64,000 nucleotides of DNA from Sabellastarte sp. h YS-2021 (GCA_964017235.1 OZ024930.1:157046221-157110220); one strand, 5' to 3'; shown: positions 1 to 11,193, counted from the stretch's first letter. Numbers and translations: made by a program. Notes: generated by a model not told the origin, from the sequence alone.

Positions 1-857
1 ATTTTCAAAGTATTTAAATGATTGATGATTGAATGTCCATTCCAAATTAATAATCCCAAAAGAGCATATCTGTTTCTATATTTGTTGACAAATAAAATAT
101 TATTTCTAACTCAACTCATCATACTTTTCAATCTTCCTGCAAAGGGTGACTCTGAACCTATTTTCAAAGTATTTAAATGATTCATAATCCCAAAAGCGCA
201 TATCTGTTTCTATATTTGTTCACAAATAAAATATTATTTAAAAATTACATATTATTTATATTATTATTTTATTATATTATTTTTAGAATTTGCATTGTTT
301 TTCAGTTATTCATTTCCTCAATTCCTATATATGTGGTCCATATATATGCAACCTAAATATGTGACACAATCTCAGTTCTGACTCCCCTTTGTCTTATTAG
401 ATAATGAAGCAAACCCCATCTCCCAACCCCACCCCACCCCTCTCCCCTTCTCCACACCTCTCTCACTGTTACAGAAGATCTGCAACCCCACTGAAAAGTC
501 TGGTTCTTTGTTTCTCATTTGATATCATTCAATACCTTTGTTTATTTAGTGTCACTCAATAGCTGGAGGTCCCAGAGGTGGATGGGGGGTGGGACTACAA
601 AGAGATAGAGTGCTACAGCACAAATGGTAAACAAACAAAAGGGGTAATCAAATACAAAAAGCTCAGTTAATCTTATCACTAAAATCAAATCAAATATATA
701 AATAAGGAATGTCCAACAGGAAAATTATATACCTCCAGAATTAAATATAAATTATCAAACCACAAGAACAGATTTATAATAATAATTCAGAATTGAGAAT
801 TTTAAGAATGTGATTATCAACTGAAATGAGTTAGTAACTGTAGGAACTGTGTCAAAA
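1..857 (-). mobile_element. Left copy of 3.1-kb repeat element, distal part
   Basis: This stretch is the reverse complement of about 43110-43843, with small local duplications, so it is one end of the same repeat element seen intact at 40767-43911. It is cut off by the window edge at base 1. The left copy is broken into segments 1-857, 3321-3941, 4349-4880 and 11194-11975 by later insertions. No coding potential is seen. The match was judged by eye over several hundred bases, including the runs around 600-850 and 43100-43330. Confidence 0.75.
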
Positions 858-3320
858 CTAGAAATAGGACGCCCTGTTGATAGTAGGTGCGAATAGAAAC
901 AGGATAGCATAGAAGAACACACATTATCATGTGTAATGTCCACCCATGAACCTTTTGCCCAAATTGTACAGTAGTCTTACAAGACCCTGTTTCATTTGTA
1001 AAATATATCAATGATGCTTAAATATTTGTTAGTGTAGATGTAAATTATTTCAGCTTCATGCCTTTTTGCATTGGTTGGGTCGAAAATTTTGACGAAATCA
1101 CTCTATCTTGCACGGTTAAGAAGATAGAAGCAAATTCCTGTTTTTCTATTTTTGGCCAAAATTTGAAAATTCAAAATGGCTGCCATTTTTGGGAAAAGGA
1201 AAATTTTTTGAAAATTGCCAAGAGTACATTTCTTAGGTACCCTGTGGGTCAAAAATTTCGACGAAATCGCTCTATCTCGCACAGTTAAGGAGATAGAAGC
1301 AATTTTGTGTTTTGCTATTTTTGGCAAAAATTCGAAAAATCAAAATGGCCGCCATTTTTGGGGAGGGGAAAATTTTTTGAAAATTGCAAAGAGTACATTC
1401 CTTAGATACCCTGTGGGTTGAAAATTTCGACGAAATCGCTCTATCTGGCACGGTTAAGGAGATAGAAGCAAATTTGTGTTTTGCCATTTTTGGCAAAAAT
1501 TCGAAAATTCAAAATGGCCGCCATTTTTGGGGAGGGGAAAATTTTTTGAAAATTGCAAAGAGTACATTCCTTAGATACCCTGAGGGTCGAAAATTTCGAC
1601 GAAATCGCTCTATCTCGCACGGTTAAGGAGATAGAAGCAAATTTGTGTTTTGCCATTTTTGGGGAGGGGAAAATTTTTTAAAAATTGTAAAGATTACATT
1701 CCTTAGATAACCTGTGGGTCGAAAATTTCGACAAAATCGCTCTATCTCGCACGGTTAAGGAGATAGAAGCAAATTTGTGTTTTGCCATTTTTGGGGAGGG
1801 GAAAATTTTTTAAAAATTTTAAAGATTACATTCCTTAGATACCCTGTGGGTCGAAAATTTCGACGAAATCGCTCTATCACGCACGGTTAAGGAGATAGAA
1901 GCAAATTTGTGTTTTGCCATTTTTGGCAAAAATTCGAAAATTCAAAATGGCCGCCATTTTTGGGGAGGGGAAAATTTTTTGAAAATTGCAGAGTACATTC
2001 CTTAGATACCCTGTGGCTTGAAAATTTCGACGAAATCGCTCTATCTCGCACGATTATGGAGATAGAAGCAAATTTGTGTTTTGCCATTTTTGGCAAAAAT
2101 TCGAAAATTCAAAATGGCCGCCATTTTTGGGGAGGGGAAAATTTTTTGAAAATTGCAAAGAATACATTCGTGAGATACCCTGTGGGTTGAAAATTTTGAT
2201 GAAATCGCTCTATCTCGCACGGTTAAGGAGATAGAAGCAAATTCGTGTTTTGCCATTTTGGGCAAAAATTCGAAAATTCAAAATGGCCGCCATTTTTGGG
2301 GAGGGGAAAATTTTTTAAAAACTGCCAAGAGTACAATGCTCAGATACCCTGTGGGTCGAAAATTTTGACGAAATCGCTCTATCTCGCACGGTTAAGGAGA
2401 TAGAAGGAAATTTGTGTTTTGCCATTTTTGGCAAAAATTCAAAAATTCAAAATGACCGCCATATTTGGGGAGGGGAAAATTTTTTGAAAATTGTAAAGAT
2501 TACATTCCTTAGATACCCTGTGGGTCGAAAATTTTGACGAAATCGCTCTATCTCGCACGGTTAAGGAGATAGAAGAAGCAAATTTGTGTTTTGCCATTTT
2601 TGGCAAAAATTCGAAAATTCAAAATGGCCGCCATTTTTGGGGAGGGGAAAATTTTTTGAAAATTGCAAAGAGTACATTCCTTAGATACCCTGTGGGTTGA
2701 AAATTTTGACGAAATCGCTCTATCTCGCACGGTTAAGGAGATAGAAGCAAATTTGTGATTTGCCATTTTTGGGCAAAAATTTGAAAATTCAAAATGGCCG
2801 CCATTTTTGGGGAGGGGAAAATTTTTTGAAAATTGCAAAGAGTACATTCCTTAGATACCCTGTGGGCCGAAAATTTCGACGAAATCGCTCTATCTCGCAC
2901 GGTTTAGGAAATATGAGCACATTTGCCCTTTTCAGTATTCAAAATAGCCAATTACTCATTTATTTAATTAATTACTCACTCATCTATGAAGCAATTACCC
3001 CCAAAAGCAATCCCATACAAGCTATTAACCCAATGAACCTCCATACCAAATTTCAGAAAGCTAGGCTTAATAGCATTCCTTAAAATGTCTGGAAACCAAA
3101 GAGCTACTCAAAAGTAGCAAAGTAGCTATTACTCAGTTAGCTATAGAGCTATCATCACCAAAAGCAATCCCATACAAGCTATTAACTCAATAAACCTGCA
3201 TGCCAAATTTGGTAAAGATAGGATAAGAACTGTTGCCTAAAATGTCTGGAAACCAAGTGGGACGCCCGACGGCGGAAAAAGCAAAAATAATATGTCCACC
3301 CCCCAGTTGGGTGGACATAA
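858..3320 (-). mobile_element. Helitron-like element carrying 169-bp repeats, copy 1
   Basis: The boundaries follow from the uninterrupted sequence in the right repeat copy (revcomp of about 43071-43150). The insertion sits exactly between an A and a T with no target duplication. Read on the - strand it starts TTATGTCCACCC and ends CTAG, the A|T insertion and CTRR-type 3' end typical of rolling-circle (Helitron/Helentron) elements. Sequences matching the start also occur inverted near 934-945, as a subterminal inverted repeat. The body is about eleven 169-bp tandem units. A second copy with the same ends is at 20189-21168. The 5' end is TT rather than the canonical Helitron TC, so Helentron/HINE or the bivalve pearl-type elements are the closest comparison. 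No protein is encoded. Confidence 0.72.
1058..2905. repeat. 169-bp tandem repeat array (about 11 units)
   Basis: The motif CAAAATGGCCGCCATTTTTG recurs at 1172, 1341 and 1510 with exact 169-bp spacing and continues to about 2905. Units around 1650-1850 have lost roughly 30 bp containing the CCGCC dyad. The motif is an interrupted palindrome, 8+1+8 bases centred on GGC-C-GCC. The short open frames on both strands are artefacts of the repeat. Confidence 0.9.
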
Positions 3321-3941
3321 TTAACTGAGGCAAACTGAATAAAACTGGGCTAGTTGAGGGTTAAAAATCCCCTATTTTTACTACATAAGGCTATAATTTC
3401 ATTAATATTGGACTTATAGCTCACCAGAAAATAACAGTGTCCATTTTGCCTACTTGAATATGTTTAACCAGTTTCATTTTAAAAAGTTAAAAACTCAGCA
3501 AGCAGAGAGATAACACACAAAAATAAGTACTTAAAAGCCTAAGATAGCCATAAAATTATTAATAAAAATTTAAATAGACAGGCACTTCCTTTGAAAAATT
3601 CAAAGATTTCAGCTCTATGACCCACATAGTTCGACAGTTACAGGGCTTTAAAGTGGTATAATATCCATAAACTGGGTCTCTGTGGGCATTTTACAATTGT
3701 TAAAGAGACCTTAGCAATTAAACTACAGAGCTGAAACTTTTTGGGGGACAAACATAACAAACAAAAATTATATATAATACAGTTTAAGACTTGTCACACT
3801 AAGCATTTCCAAATAACAGGGCAAAATACGGAAAAAAATGTCAAAAAAGGTCACTTGGGTGAGTGTTTATGGCCCTCATACACATGTTAAATGTCTACTA
3901 AAAGCCTTGATTTTCGGCACATGTAGAAAGGACATAATAAT
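3321..3941 (-). mobile_element. Left copy of 3.1-kb repeat element, segment 2
   Basis: Reverse complement of about 42490-43090 in the intact right copy. It includes the beginning of the 351-bp tandem units (the phrase around 3851, GGGTGAGTGTTTATGG, recurs at 4617). No gene is seen. Confidence 0.75.
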
Positions 3942-4348
3942 TAGTGGTGGGATTGCCAGCTTAAATGCCAGATCGAGCATCACTTGTTAGAAGCGAGTTG
4001 AACTCGAGTTAAACTCGAGTAATTTTCGGGATAAGATATTTCGTTTGTTAGCTTTTAATATAGAAAATATTTCGCATAACCGTACATGAGACAAAACTTT
4101 TACCTGGAAATGGCTTTCGCGATATAATTTAAGTTAAATGTTCATTTATTTAAGGCAGAATATAGTAAAAATGCAATATATTTTTGAAAATTTCAGATAT
4201 TTCTATTGTTTTGGTGAAGTGTCAGTCGTAGATGGTTAAAATATTGACGTTTTTCAAAAACTCGAGTTTCACTTGCGTAGATCGATGTCACCCCAATTAT
4301 CGCCCATCGAGTTACAACTCGAGTTTCAGTCAACTCGTCCCAGCACTA
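3942..4348. mobile_element. hAT-type MITE, 407 bp
   Basis: Terminal inverted repeats TAGTGGTGGGA and TCCCAGCACTA are flanked by a perfect 8-bp target duplication ATAATAAT (3934-3941 and 4349-4356). The reverse complement of the right repeat copy near 42470-42490 has ATAATAAT only once, which is the empty site. The 8-bp duplication and TAGTGSTGGG ends identify the hAT superfamily. The inside contains repeated AACTCGAGTT palindromes and no transposase, so it is non-autonomous. Confidence 0.88.
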
Positions 4349-4880
4349 ATAATAATGCATTCCCAGATGGGATTTCAGCTCCATCAATCACATAGTTTAA
4401 CAGTCACAGGGCTTAAAGGTGGCAAAAAGTCCAAATATTGGGTCTCTGTGGGCCTTTTAGAGATCTCGATGTGGCCTTCAAATTAAAGCTTCAGATTTAT
4501 AATCTGTCACATACTAAGATTATACATAGAATATATATCTAATAAAGTTTGAAACTTCTCAGACTTACCATTTCCAAGTTACAGAGCAAAATATGTGAAA
4601 AATGTCTTAAAAGGGTCACTCGGGTGGGTGTTTATGGTCCTCATACACAGTTTAAATGTCTACTTGAAGCCATGATTTTTGGCACATGTAAAAAGAACAT
4701 AATAATGTATTCCCAGATGAGATTTCAGCCCTGTCAGTCACATAGTTTAACAGTCACAGGGCTTAAAGGTGGCAAAAAGTCCAAATACTGGGTCTTTGGG
4801 AGCCCGTCAGAGACCTCAATGTGGCCTTCAAATTAAAGCTTCAGACTTAAAATTTGTCACATACTAAGATTACACATAGA
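4349..4880 (-). mobile_element. Left copy of 3.1-kb repeat element, segment 3
   Basis: 351-bp tandem units homologous, in reverse complement, to 41900-42470. It ends abruptly at the left end of DIRS element A and resumes at about 11194. Joining the two flanks recreates the sequence seen in neighbouring repeat units (ACACATAGAAT then ATGTATCTAAT). Confidence 0.75.
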
Positions 4881-4923
4881 ATTGCAAATTTAATAAGTAA
4901 ATTAAATTTTTATAAGTTAATAC

Positions 4924-5096
4924 CCTATCCAATGGACAATAGCTTATCCGGTCGGCGCAGACCGGCCCGCCAAACGTCAGAAAAAGACGTCCTGTGTTTC
5001 CACCGGCCAGGCCGGCCCAGTCCTGTGCACTCGCCAGGTGGCGTGTAGTACTTCCTTCCTGTCTAGACAGCGTGACGTCATAGCATCTTTTTCGTT
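4924..5096. repeat. Inverted terminal repeat of DIRS A, 3' end of element
   Basis: A 173-base stretch that is the exact reverse complement of 11003-11175. Beyond it lies a further outer end (4883-4923) not shared with the other ITR but copied in reverse complement inside the internal complementary region. It contains a perfect TGACGTCA palindrome at 5073-5080. Confidence 0.93.
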
Positions 5097-5156
5097 GTCT
5101 AAACCTATTGGACCCCTAGTAAGCTGATAGCGGGGTCGGAGGGAGGGTCTTGTGTG

Positions 5157-5250
5157 TCCATTGGATAGGGTATTAACTTATAAAAATTTAATTTACTTAT
5201 TAAATTTGCAATTTTATTGCGTTAATACATCCTATCCAATGGACAATAGC
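5157..5250. other. Internal complementary region (circle junction) of DIRS A
   Basis: 5157-5207 is the reverse complement of the left outer end (about 4883-4935). 5209-5250 is the reverse complement of the right outer end (about 11155-11193). The two join as AAATTTGCAA|TTTTATTGCG. In DIRS-1 such a region templates regeneration of the element ends through a circular intermediate. Its position next to the 3' ITR is as in the family. Confidence 0.92.
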
Positions 5251-5429
5251 TGAATAACTACCGCTTGGTCGGCGGGTAAGTTACTAGGGATTAAAGTTGA
5301 ACTTATGTCCGAGATTATAAACATCTCTCCTTTAGCCTGGGTGGGCCTTGAAGTCAAAAGGCACCCTTAAGGCTATGGTCGAATATCATCATCCGGTTGT
5401 CCGGAATGGAACCGTCAGAAACGACCTTG

Positions 5430-5451
5430 CCCCCCCCCCCCCCCCTTTTTT
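5430..5451 (-). other. Polypurine tract A6-G16 in the DIRS A 3' region
   Basis: Read on the element strand this is six A followed by sixteen G, between the recombinase gene and the internal complementary region. DIRS C has A6-G17 at the equivalent site (58407-58429) although the surrounding sequences have diverged. A separate run of over 20 T (poly-A on the element strand) is at about 5536-5559. The function is unknown; a polypurine primer or G-quadruplex role is only a hypothesis. Confidence 0.7.
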
Positions 5452-5622
5452 AACAGACCTGCTCTGAGGTAGGGGAAGAGAGGGATGAGTTCAATCCCAT
5501 AAAATAACACCTCCTGGAGGAAGTACGTGAGAGATTTTTTTTTTTTTTTTTTTTTTTTTGTTCTTAACTAAACGTGCTATATATACAAATATGTGCAGTA
5601 TTTACATATGTACAGATCTCCT

Positions 5623-6872
5623 CTAGGTACCAGTCTGTTGGTGGATCTGCTGAGCAGCCACAACCGGTCCAAGATGGTAGAGCTCTGAGTCAGCCCAGGC
5701 CACATCCTTCAGGTAGAATTGGGTGAAGGTATTATGAGATTTCCAGTGGCAGGCTGCTAAGATCTGTTCTAAGGAAACTTCCGATTGGAAAGCCTTAGAA
5801 GCCGCAAAGGCCCTGACATCATGAGCTTTAACTTGATGTAGGGTGTGGGCCTGATGATCAGAGAGCTCATAGCATAGGATCACAGTTTGCTTGATCCATG
5901 AGGAGATGAGGAGATGTCTTTGTCGAAACCCTTCTTGAAGGAGACAAAGACTAACTCCTTGTGTTGCCTGAGGTCTGAAGTCCGGTCCAAGTAGTAGCGC
6001 AGAGCTCTGATTGGACAGAGGGATCTGTCAGACTTGAGGGATTTATCTAGAGTAGGAGCCAGGGCTGGTATGACCACTGGGGCTACACTCTGTGGACCCT
6101 CCTTGGCCAGCTGATTCTTAGAGAGAAAGCTGGAGGATGGAAAAAGAGACACCTTAGACCAGTCCGACTGGTGCCTGATGTTTTTATGCTGCCATGCATG
6201 GATTTCACTCCGTCTTTTGCCAGAGCCCAGGGCCAAAAGGAAGACAGTCTTGAAGGTCACATGCTTCAGAGACGCCTCCCTAAGTGGTTCGAAGGGAGCC
6301 TTTGTCAGCTGGTGTAGTACCAGGGAAAGGTTCCAGGAGGGTATCCCCCTCCGCCCTTTGGGTCTGTCTCTGTGGAAACTTTCCAAGAGACGAGTGAGGT
6401 TATCATTTTTGCTGATATTGATTGATGTGTCACCCAGTTTATCAGCAATGGCAGATCTGTATCCATCAATGGTGCTGGGCTGTAATTTCTTGTCCTCAAA
6501 GAGGTACATTAAGAAGTCAGCTACTGACTTTACAGGTGGTGACCTGAAGTCCACCTGATTAGTGTCGCACCACTTTGTAAAAATGGTCCACTTTGCCTCA
6601 TAGACTGATCTGGTTGACTTTCTTTGAGGAGCCTCAATTCTTGCTGCCACTGCCTCAGAGAAGCCCTGTTCTTTGATTTTTGTGGCTCTAGGAGCCAGGC
6701 ATGGAGATTTAGATTTGTCAGATTTCTGTGAGGGATCTGATTGAAGGGCTGTGTTAGCAGACTGGGCAGGTTGGGTAGGCTGAGAGGGACCTGGCTGGAC
6801 ATGTTCACTAGGTCCCAAAACCAAGGCATGTTGGGCCACCCCGGGGCAATCAGAATGAGTCTCTTGCACGGG
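5623..6872 (-). pseudogene. Tyrosine recombinase (YR) of DIRS A, frameshifted
   Basis: Encodes the integrase-like tyrosine recombinase that would insert the circular DNA intermediate. The N-terminal core-binding part (around SVYEAKWTIFTKWC) is followed by the catalytic domain with the first Arg in GKRRSEIHAW. A frameshift near 5883-5905 separates it from the C-terminal piece that carries HDVR, CHWKSH and the catalytic Tyr in TQFYLKD. All catalytic residues survive, but in two frames. The N-terminal part overlaps the RT/RNase H gene in another frame, as in DIRS C. The exact start is not determined; 6872 is set by alignment with the recombinase of element C. Confidence 0.85.
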
Positions 6873-9011
6873 GAGTCCAGTAGCTTCTCTACCACTTTGC
6901 CCAATATGGCGGTCGGTGGGAAGGCGTATGCATCCAGATCGTCCCATGGCAGGGTGAGAGCATCCACTGCTATAGCCAGGGAGTCCGGTACCGGAGAGAT
7001 AAACTGAGGTAACTTGTGGTTGAACCTCGTGGCAAATAGGTCTATTTGAGGCCGGTGCCATTGATTGCATAGTTGTTGGAAAACTTCCGGAAGGAGGGAC
7101 CATTCTGTTTGGATGGTCTGACCCAGCCTGGATAGCTTGTCGGCTATCACATTTAAATGGCCTGGGATGTGTCGGGCTTTTAGAGTCACTTGTCTCTGGG
7201 AGCACCAGGTCAAGATTCTCCATAGTAGGGCACACAGTGGGCCCGACCTCATGCCTCCTTCCTTGTTTATGTAAGCTACCACTGTAGTGTTGTCGGTTGC
7301 CACCAGAACCATTTTGTCTACACAAAGGTTTTGAAACTCTTTGAGGGCCAGGAAGACCGCTTTGAGTTCTAGATAATTTATGTGCAGTTTGCTTTCTGGC
7401 ACCGACCAGGTCCCTCTTGCAGTGAACTCGTTTAAGTGAGCGCCCCACCCTTCTTTTGATGCGTCTGTAAATATCTGCAGAGCATGTCTTACTGGGTGTA
7501 GTGGTTGGCCTTGAAGCACATTGTCTTCCTCTAGCCACCATTGTAAGTGGGGGTGCAGGGACCTTGGTAGGGGGATAATCTTCTCTAGAGATTCTGGTAC
7601 CCTCCAATTGTTCTTGAGATGCCACTGTATGGGTCTCATGTGTAGTCGGCCGAGGTGAACCTGTTTTTCTGTGGCTGTTAGTAGGCCTATCAGGGACATG
7701 AACTGTCGGGCCGGACAGGCCGGTAACGACAGGAGTAGATGTATCTTGTCCTGAAGGTGTAGGTCTGACCCGACCGGACCTGAGGTCGAACTGGTAACCT
7801 ACAAAGTCGAAGATCTGTTTGGGTTCCAGCTCTGATTTCTCCAAATTCACCAGCCAACCTAGGTCCTGGCACATTTTGATCAGGACTTGGGTATGGTGGA
7901 GACAAGTTTTGCGGGATTTGGATCTCACCAACCAGTCGTCTAGGTACTGGTGGATTCTTATACCCTTGTGTGTGGCCATCAGTTTCACCTCCTTTGCGAC
8001 CACAGTAAACTCCAAGGGGGCTGTGGACAGGCCGAACGGCAGGGCCTTGAATTGGTATGTTAGCCCTTGGACGTGAAATCTCAAATATTTCCTGGATTGT
8101 TCCTGTATTGGAATATGGAAATAGGCGTCCTGAAAGTCTATAGATGTGACCCATTCCCCTTGTTGGAGTGATGACCTGATGGTTTCCGGCGTCTCCATCT
8201 TGAATTTCTCCACCTTGAGGAAGAGATTTAGTTTGCTCAGGTCTAGGATAGGTCTCCACCTGTTGTTTGGTTTCGGAACTAGAAATAGCCGGTTGAAAAA
8301 CCCTAGGGACTTTTGATTTTGAACTAGTTCCACTGCATTTTTGTCGATAAGTTGATGTAATGCCTCCATCAGGTAGCTGTCCCTGTGAGGATTGACATAG
8401 CAACTTACGACTGTGGGATATCTTGTGAGCCTGGGTCGAATCCGGAAGGGGAGGGGGTAACCCTCTTTCAAAATATGAGTTACCTTCGGACCGGCCCCTA
8501 GCTCCAGCCAAACTTTCCAAAAGTGTTGGAATCGAGCCCCTACAGGATAAGTTGTGACAACATTTCTGACATTTGTTACAGGTTGGACATAAGACAATTG
8601 AGTGACACAAGAAACACCTTTCACATATTTTACTGTATGATTCTTTTGAAAGGGATGACAACCTGCTACCCCGGGACTTATTTCTTTCTTTTGCGAAAGC
8701 CCGGGGGCAGTATGAGCATGGTTCACAACATTTAATTTTACAAAAGTGTCTTTGTATTGTCTTTGATCTGTAACTGGGCTCCCGGCCAGCAGTCCTTCCT
8801 GTGATTTGAGAACACATTGATTGTCATTTATAGGACTGCTGGCCCGAGGAGTAGTAAGATGATTTGCCCCTGCCTCTCTTGCTTTGTCCTCTGTATCCCA
8901 CATTTTTCCAAGCTGGACGATCCGGCTTTTTATTGTCTGGTCGCTTTTCAGGTCGCTCATATGGGTGGAAGCGAGCTTTCTTCCCGGTGTGAATCTGTCC
9001 TTTCGATTCAA
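6530..9011 (-). pseudogene. Reverse transcriptase/RNase H polyprotein of DIRS A, frameshifted
   Basis: The upstream part holds the RT: TSIDFQDAYFHIPI (motif A Asp), LPFGLSTAP (motif B) and HQYLDDWLV (catalytic LDD). Near 7735-7760 about 14 bases are missing relative to element C, so the RT enters the recombinase frame. The RNase H (IFTDASKEGWG, LELKAVFLAL, ATDNTTVVAYIN, HLNVIADKLSR) and the following DLFATRFNHKLP...AFPP...APGWPNMPW region continue in another frame to 6530. That last region resembles the methyltransferase-like (Dam) domain described in DIRS elements. The long open frame 5880-9011 joining RT to recombinase is a by-product of the deletion, not a natural fusion. Confidence 0.88.
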
Positions 9012-10865
9012 AGGCGGCTATGTCCTGCTCTGCCTGCTTTAAGGCTTCTTCTGGCAAAAGTGTAGACATGTTAAGCGGACCTGTCCGGAGAGCAGCCAAG
9101 GTGTCCGGCTTTATACCAGGTTTGAGGTGAGATAGGTATGCATCCCTCCTGGTGAGTGTGGAGTTGGCCATTGTAATGAAAACAAAATCAGTAAGATGTT
9201 CAAAGGTCCTGGCCATAGCTTGGGTGATACCCGAGTTAAAATCCAGGAGGAACTGCAATTCCTCAGCAGCACCAGAGACCTTGAATGAAGATTTTCCCTT
9301 ACTAAGATGATAAGATCCAACTTAATGGCTTTTAACTGTGATCTCATATTGTCCTGCACTTTGTTCAGACACCTATTGAATGCTGCGGCCTGATTGCACA
9401 TGGTGGATGCTTCGCGGGCTGCCTTCTCCCAGCGTCGTAGATTGTCCTGAGAGATCTGACGCGAAGGGGGAGGGGTGGAGGCAATACCTGCTGCTCTGGC
9501 AATCCTGCTGTAGGTGCTGTTAACTTTGGCTGAGTCGGTATTCCAAGAAGACAATGACTTGCCAGAAGCGGACTTTTGTGGGTCAGATGCCAAACCGTAC
9601 CATTTCTGTTGTGATCTGGCTGGTCGTATAAATTGGTCTTTCAGTAAACCACCCGCCTCTGAGCTGCGAGACGGGTAGCCTTCTACCAAGGTCAAGTTAA
9701 GTTTACCCATTTTTTTGCACAGCCACTGATCCGTGGGCATTTTGACCGACACCTTCCCTGTGGGTTGAGTCCTTGGGCCAGCAAAGGGGTTGTCGTCCGA
9801 TGTAGATGTTGTGGTATCAATATCCGGAATGTCTGTCCACCCCATGTAGGACCTGATCCCCCTCATCGTCTCCCTGTAATTCTGATCCTCTGAGAGGGTC
9901 TGGTCGGGATCAGTCACAGTGTCATCCGGGTCGTTGTCGGACACCTCCCCTTCGTCTACAAAGATATCCACTGGGGGTCAGTCGGAAAACTCAGATTCGG
10001 AATCAGTGTCCATGGAAGCTGAGTCATGTTTGCCGGCCGGTGCTGAGGACGATTTACTGGAGGCCTGAAGAAAAGGTGAGCCGGTCCCAGGTAAATCTGA
10101 AAGTTGGTCGGTGTTTGTTTTGTCCTGAGGCAATTTGCTGGTCGATTGAACCTTGGAGCCAATCTGAGAGACACCCTGCAAATCTGAAGATTTCTTGACA
10201 GTAGATGAAAGCGATTTGTCCGTTGCCTGTCTCTGAGGAGAGTGGTCGGTGCTGGACAAATCTGAGGTTGGTAGTTTTTCAGCCGGTCGGATGAAAGGTT
10301 CTGACGATTTAACTACACCAACTGGTGGGGTGTGCGTCGGTGTGATCTTAACCGGAGCAAAGGTCGGTTCTTGATTATCCAAGGTTTTTGCAATGAGGAG
10401 AGCTTCTAGTCTATTAAACCTCTCCGACCATTTAAGGTCTAACTCGTCAATCCGGGAATCTGCTGCGGATTTGTGAGCTTGAGGTGGCGATTTAGAAGGC
10501 TTTCCTTCAGCAGTCTTGTGTTTAGCGGAAGATTTCTTTTCTTGGGATTCTGTTTTCTTCTTTTTCTTTTCAGAACTCAAACCCGGGGATTTGACTACCC
10601 CTTGGGCGTCCACAGCTCCCACTACCGTCACAGAGGACGGGTCGATGAGAGAGGAACTAGCTGAGTCTTTGTTTGGTGTATCAGAAGATTTCTTAAGCTC
10701 TCGCTTTTCCTTTTTAATCCTATAACTAGGAGTGGACAACTGTAAGCGTTGGTCCTCTGTGAGGGAGTTGCAAGCAGGGCAGTCATTATGTGAAATACAA
10801 GGATCTGAGCCTTTACTTTTTTCTCTACATCTAGCGCAGAAACTATGGCTGTCGAAACTGGCCAT
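8824..10865 (-). pseudogene. Gag-like ORF1 of DIRS A with a premature stop and a frameshift
   Basis: Starts with MASFDSHSFCARCREK, a Cys-rich N-terminus (C-x2-C, then DPC and CPAC) that matches element C and is typical of DIRS ORF1. A Ser/Lys-rich linker follows. An in-frame TGA at 9978-9980 (after SESEFSD) interrupts it, and the same frame continues in the conserved NPFAGPRTQPTGKVSVK region. A frameshift near 9290-9310 moves the C-terminal part (MANSTLTRRDAYLSHL, ending in a basic Gly/Arg/Ser/Tyr-rich tail) to a second frame ending at 8824. The 3' end overlaps the RT gene by about 190 bases. A role in particle or RNA binding is assumed from the family. Confidence 0.82.
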
Positions 10866-11002
10866 AATGTGACCACAGCTCCCGTTCTATGACACTCCCA
10901 CAACAATGTTATATAACTTCCGAAACACTTCTTGAAGATAAATTGACAAATTCCAAATTATAAATTCACTCTCAAATTTTCGTGTACACAGGGCACGCGC
11001 CA

Positions 11003-11175
11003 AACGAAAAAGATGCTATGACGTCACGCTGTCTAGACAGGAAGGAAGTACTACACGCCACCTGGCGAGTGCACAGGACTGGGCCGGCCTGGCCGGTGGA
11101 AACACAGGACGTCTTTTTCTGACGTTTGGCGGGCCGGTCTGCGCCGACCGGATAAGCTATTGTCCATTGGATAGG
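11003..11175. repeat. Inverted terminal repeat of DIRS A, 5' (promoter-side) end
   Basis: Exact reverse complement of 4924-5096. It lies about 140-310 bases upstream of the Gag start at 10865 and so is the likely promoter region. A CRE-like palindrome TGACGTCA is at 11019-11026. The outer end continues to about 11193 (ACGCAATAAA). Confidence 0.93.
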
Positions 11176-11193
11176 ATGTATTAACGCAATAAA

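Noticed and set aside
1058..2847. Overlapping 60-100-aa open frames on both strands with similar proteins
   Set aside because: They are translations of the 169-bp tandem units; the unit length is not a multiple of three and the same product appears in every frame. No start, codon or domain support.
5880..9011. A 1043-aa open frame that looks like a natural RT-tyrosine recombinase fusion
   Set aside because: Comparison with element C shows a ~14-base loss near 7735-7760 that moves RT into the recombinase frame. The middle of the translation is the wrong frame of RNase H, whose true frame (7699-6530) is open and has all its motifs.
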